Source: Apostichopus japonicus (lineage: Eukaryota; Echinodermata; Holothuroidea; Aspidochirotida; Stichopodidae). Taken from it: a DNA stretch of 64,000 bases. Under the pieces are notes generated by a model that was not told the origin of the DNA, did not search any database, and saw only the letters and a list, made by a program, of their open reading frames with translations. Location of the stretch: contig NC_092577.1 in assembly GCF_037975245.1 (NCBI RefSeq), positions 8,529,013 to 8,593,012 on the forward strand, in the 5' to 3' direction. Numbering within the stretch: position 1 is the first letter of the stretch; every line of letters starts with the position of its first letter. The position numbers were made by a program, and so were the translations under genes. Of the stretch, positions 61,079 through 64,000 are shown piece after piece.

Positions 61079-64000
61079 AAATTCCTTAAAAGTGTTCCGG
61101 ATATATTAATAACATTTAGAGTAAATACCTTCATGCTGAACACAAATAAAGTAAGACCATGGTTAGAGTTAGAGTAGACTAGCCTAGGCCTAACGTTAGC
61201 CCTAAATTGGACCTATCAGTATTACTGGCTATGGTAAATCACAGCTGCCTGCTACTGCCTTTGCTGATACTCGGAATATAAAATGTGATAAATAAATTAA
61301 AGTATATACTTGTAACAGACTGGTCAACCTACACATTTTGCAGCCTGGTGATCTTCCAGATCTTTTAAAGTAAAGGCTTAATAATTGACGCACCTCCAAA
61401 TATTACTAGGCCTACTAGTACTACTTTTACTATACTAGCCTACTACTACTGTAGCTAGTACTAGCAACTATACAGCAGGCAACCATAACTTTTTGCAGCC
61501 AAGCAGAGTTAAATATTTCATGAGTTTGAATCCATTTCAGGTATATGCTGATCAAATTGTGTTTGTGCATGTTTTGGGGCATTTGGAAATCTTACTCCCT
61601 AAAAATAACCAAAATTACCTCAATATAATACCACTAATCTCTGGGACCTGACCTTTCTGAGGTTAGAGGCTCAGATAGATAGAAAATTTATTGTCCATTT
61701 CAGAAAATACAAAATTACCTCAGAGCATAGCAAACAGCATCCAAAGATAATGGATGTTTACTTAGGCCTTCACTACAGTAAGCTTATCGACAGATGTGTC
61801 AATTTAGGGGTATGAAAGAACTTGCATTCGTGCGATGCAATTTTGAACCATTTCACAAAATATAAATCTTTGGGTATGTCTCAATCTCTCTGCCATAAAA
61901 TAAGGCAGTCAGAAAGTCACAACTCCACAAAAACAGATACACAAGCAAACGGAACACTACAGTAAAAGAAAGGGCCTGATAGATTCCATAAACGAGTTAC
62001 AAAAGTAAAAAATGTGAAAACGTTTCCCGTCTCAGTACAATATTCATCCCCACAATATTCTCTATATGTGTAAGTGTGCATCACTTAGCCCTGTGTGTAC
62101 AGTAGTAGTGGTGTGTCATTGGTTCTGATTCAGAGAACTACAGTAAGTCACATAGGGCCTCAGTGTAGCAGTGTACAACAATTTTTGTAACATGAGTTTT
62201 TTTCCCCTGCACCTATGGGATGAATCATGGCTGAAGGTAAACAATTGAGTATTCATTTTAGAATAACAACGCAATCATGGCTAAGTAATTTAGGCATTTT
62301 GATATTAACATTATGATGTGGGTAGTGTTAATAGTGCTGAAGTAATAGCTTGATCAAAAGTATTCCTCAGTCTCCCAATGCCTTCACAGGGTGACCTACT
62401 GTACAGTCACTTGAGCACTTAGGAGTTTTTGCGAAAAGAGCAAATTCCTTGTCCAAAATTGCTAGGTTTGATCCAGTTTTACGGAGTCCCATAACAAAAA
62501 AACACAGTCTGTGATATATCAATGGAAAAGTGTAAAGATTCAATGTAACATATTTGAAAGGATTAGTGTATGTTGAAAAACCACCAGCTATGCATTTTAA
62601 GGAAATAAACAGTACCTCATTGAACCTTGCATTGTGTTCACACTAATGAGTTATGAAATTGTTATCTGTGTCTTCATCATTAAAAGCTATTAATTAGGTT
62701 GATCAATGGTCTCACATATTAGTGCAATCACAGAGGTTAAATTTCAATCAGGTTATACTGCCAAGGGAATCCAGACCTACTGTACTTCATAAAAAAAAAA
62801 AAAATTCATGGCTCCTATAAAAATCATTCATGATAAAAACCAGCATACATACAGTATGTGCAACTTAAGTAGTTTCATATTGGGTATCACGTCCAAATAA
62901 AAGCTCTTGATTGTATTCAGTTTTCATACTTTTCAAAATGACCATCTGTGTGCAGTAATTTGGTGTTAGTAAGTAACATGAAAATGCACAAGACTAATGT
63001 TCAACAGGCACTAGATAGTTCTCATGTCCATACTATAGCACAAACCAGGGAGTTGTTCCATTACAACTCCCTGCACGAACAGGCTATTATGATCAGAGTT
63101 GTTATGGAACAAATAAAACTCCCTTGTATGATGTTAGCACTGTACTGTGTGACAAAACACTTAAATGCATACATGTGGTAACATGTTGCTATGATCCGAT
63201 ACTAGTTGGTTGGGTGTATAAATAGATCACCATTATGCAAACTGCACTGCACATGGTTTCCATTATGTAATAAGTTTCATTTTATGAATTTGTCAATTTG
63301 ACATGTATGCTAAGTATATGTGTAGGCTGCATGTACAACTTATTGTATCTTAATAATATACAGCAAAAAACTATTGAGAACAGTGATAAACAACATTTTC
63401 AAAGTGACAGTTGGGGATCTAAAAAGACCACTGAAAGCCTTCTGTAGCGATATAACATGATACTAAACATTATATATCTCTGCAAGCTAGTGTACCCTGC
63501 TTTGAGATGTATGGTTTAAATAAGGTTTTCACAAGTTTGCCCTGTTGACCCAACCACTGGCCTAGACATACCAATAAATAGATCTATCCATGCTTCAAAT
63601 TGAGTTTTCACAATTTGACCATTTTTACCTAAAGTACCTTTGACCTTCACCAAAAACAATAGGCTTCTTTTACTTGTGATGCATCTATACATACATACTG
63701 TACCAACTATGAGATCTGTCCAATAAAGCTTACTGTCATGAGAAACTGTGTTTACAAGCTAGGATCACAAACACAGTACTCCTACCAATGCACACGCACA
63801 CATGTGCCATCGTGAGTGGAAAGTTTCAACATCATAGAAACCAAACCAAACATTAAAAATGAACTCAGTCATAATGCCAAAGTCTGTGTACACGAGTAGT
63901 CCTGAGCTTAAACCCCAAATGATACGTTGAGGGACTAAATGTACCGGTATACATAGTCTAGGGTGCATGCAATTTTTAAGTAAATGAACTGCATGCGAGA
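61079..64000. other. apparently unique non-coding sequence
   Basis: No coding signal or element ends. A diverged copy of the dispersed repeat at 47.5-48.3 kb lies at about 63640-63800 (CACCAAAAACAATAGGCTTC). Confidence 0.45.

Overview
The window is invertebrate animal DNA. It is AT-rich, mostly non-coding, spliced, and crowded with decayed transposons. One large NACHT exon and a separate LRR exon match the expanded NLR immune-receptor families of echinoderms. The mix of elements (Penelope-like retroelements, hAT-type non-autonomous transposons, LINE remnants, long TA arrays) also fits a marine deuterostome. A holothurian echinoderm is my best guess, from family resemblance only.

Layout. 0.6-7.6 kb, minus strand: an NLR-type gene with a NACHT exon (634-2153) and a candidate first coding exon (7558-7588). 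The intron between them carries a small hAT element, two divergent Penelope-like (PLE) 3' ends, and two (TA)n arrays. The plus-strand PLE end carries a recognisable type-I hammerhead ribozyme (6184-6235), the most notable single signal here. 7-20 kb: minisatellites, a decayed LINE (10.8-11.85 kb, minus), a LINE 3' piece (18.16-18.50 kb, plus) and a possible tRNA-derived SINE. 20-30.2 kb, minus strand: the last three exons of an unidentified gene (65, 36 nt and a terminal exon), with old duplications in its introns. 31-36 kb: a 1.6-kb element with 5-bp flanking repeats, a GC-rich 12-bp minisatellite, and a hAT-type element with another element nested inside. 40.9-44.0 kb: a three-level nest, with a hAT-like element interrupted by a PLE that is itself interrupted by a hAT-type MITE. 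44.7-49.3 kb: a foldback-like region with inverted arms. 52.56-52.77 kb, minus: an LRR exon of a second NLR-type gene. 55-60 kb: further transposon copies and a long (TCCG)n array. 60.5-64 kb: unique AT-rich sequence with one possible first exon.

The coding content is about seven short exons; almost all else is repeat-derived. The NACHT exon lies downstream of the LRR exon on the same strand. LRRs follow NACHT in NLR proteins, so two NLR-type genes in tandem are implied rather than one.
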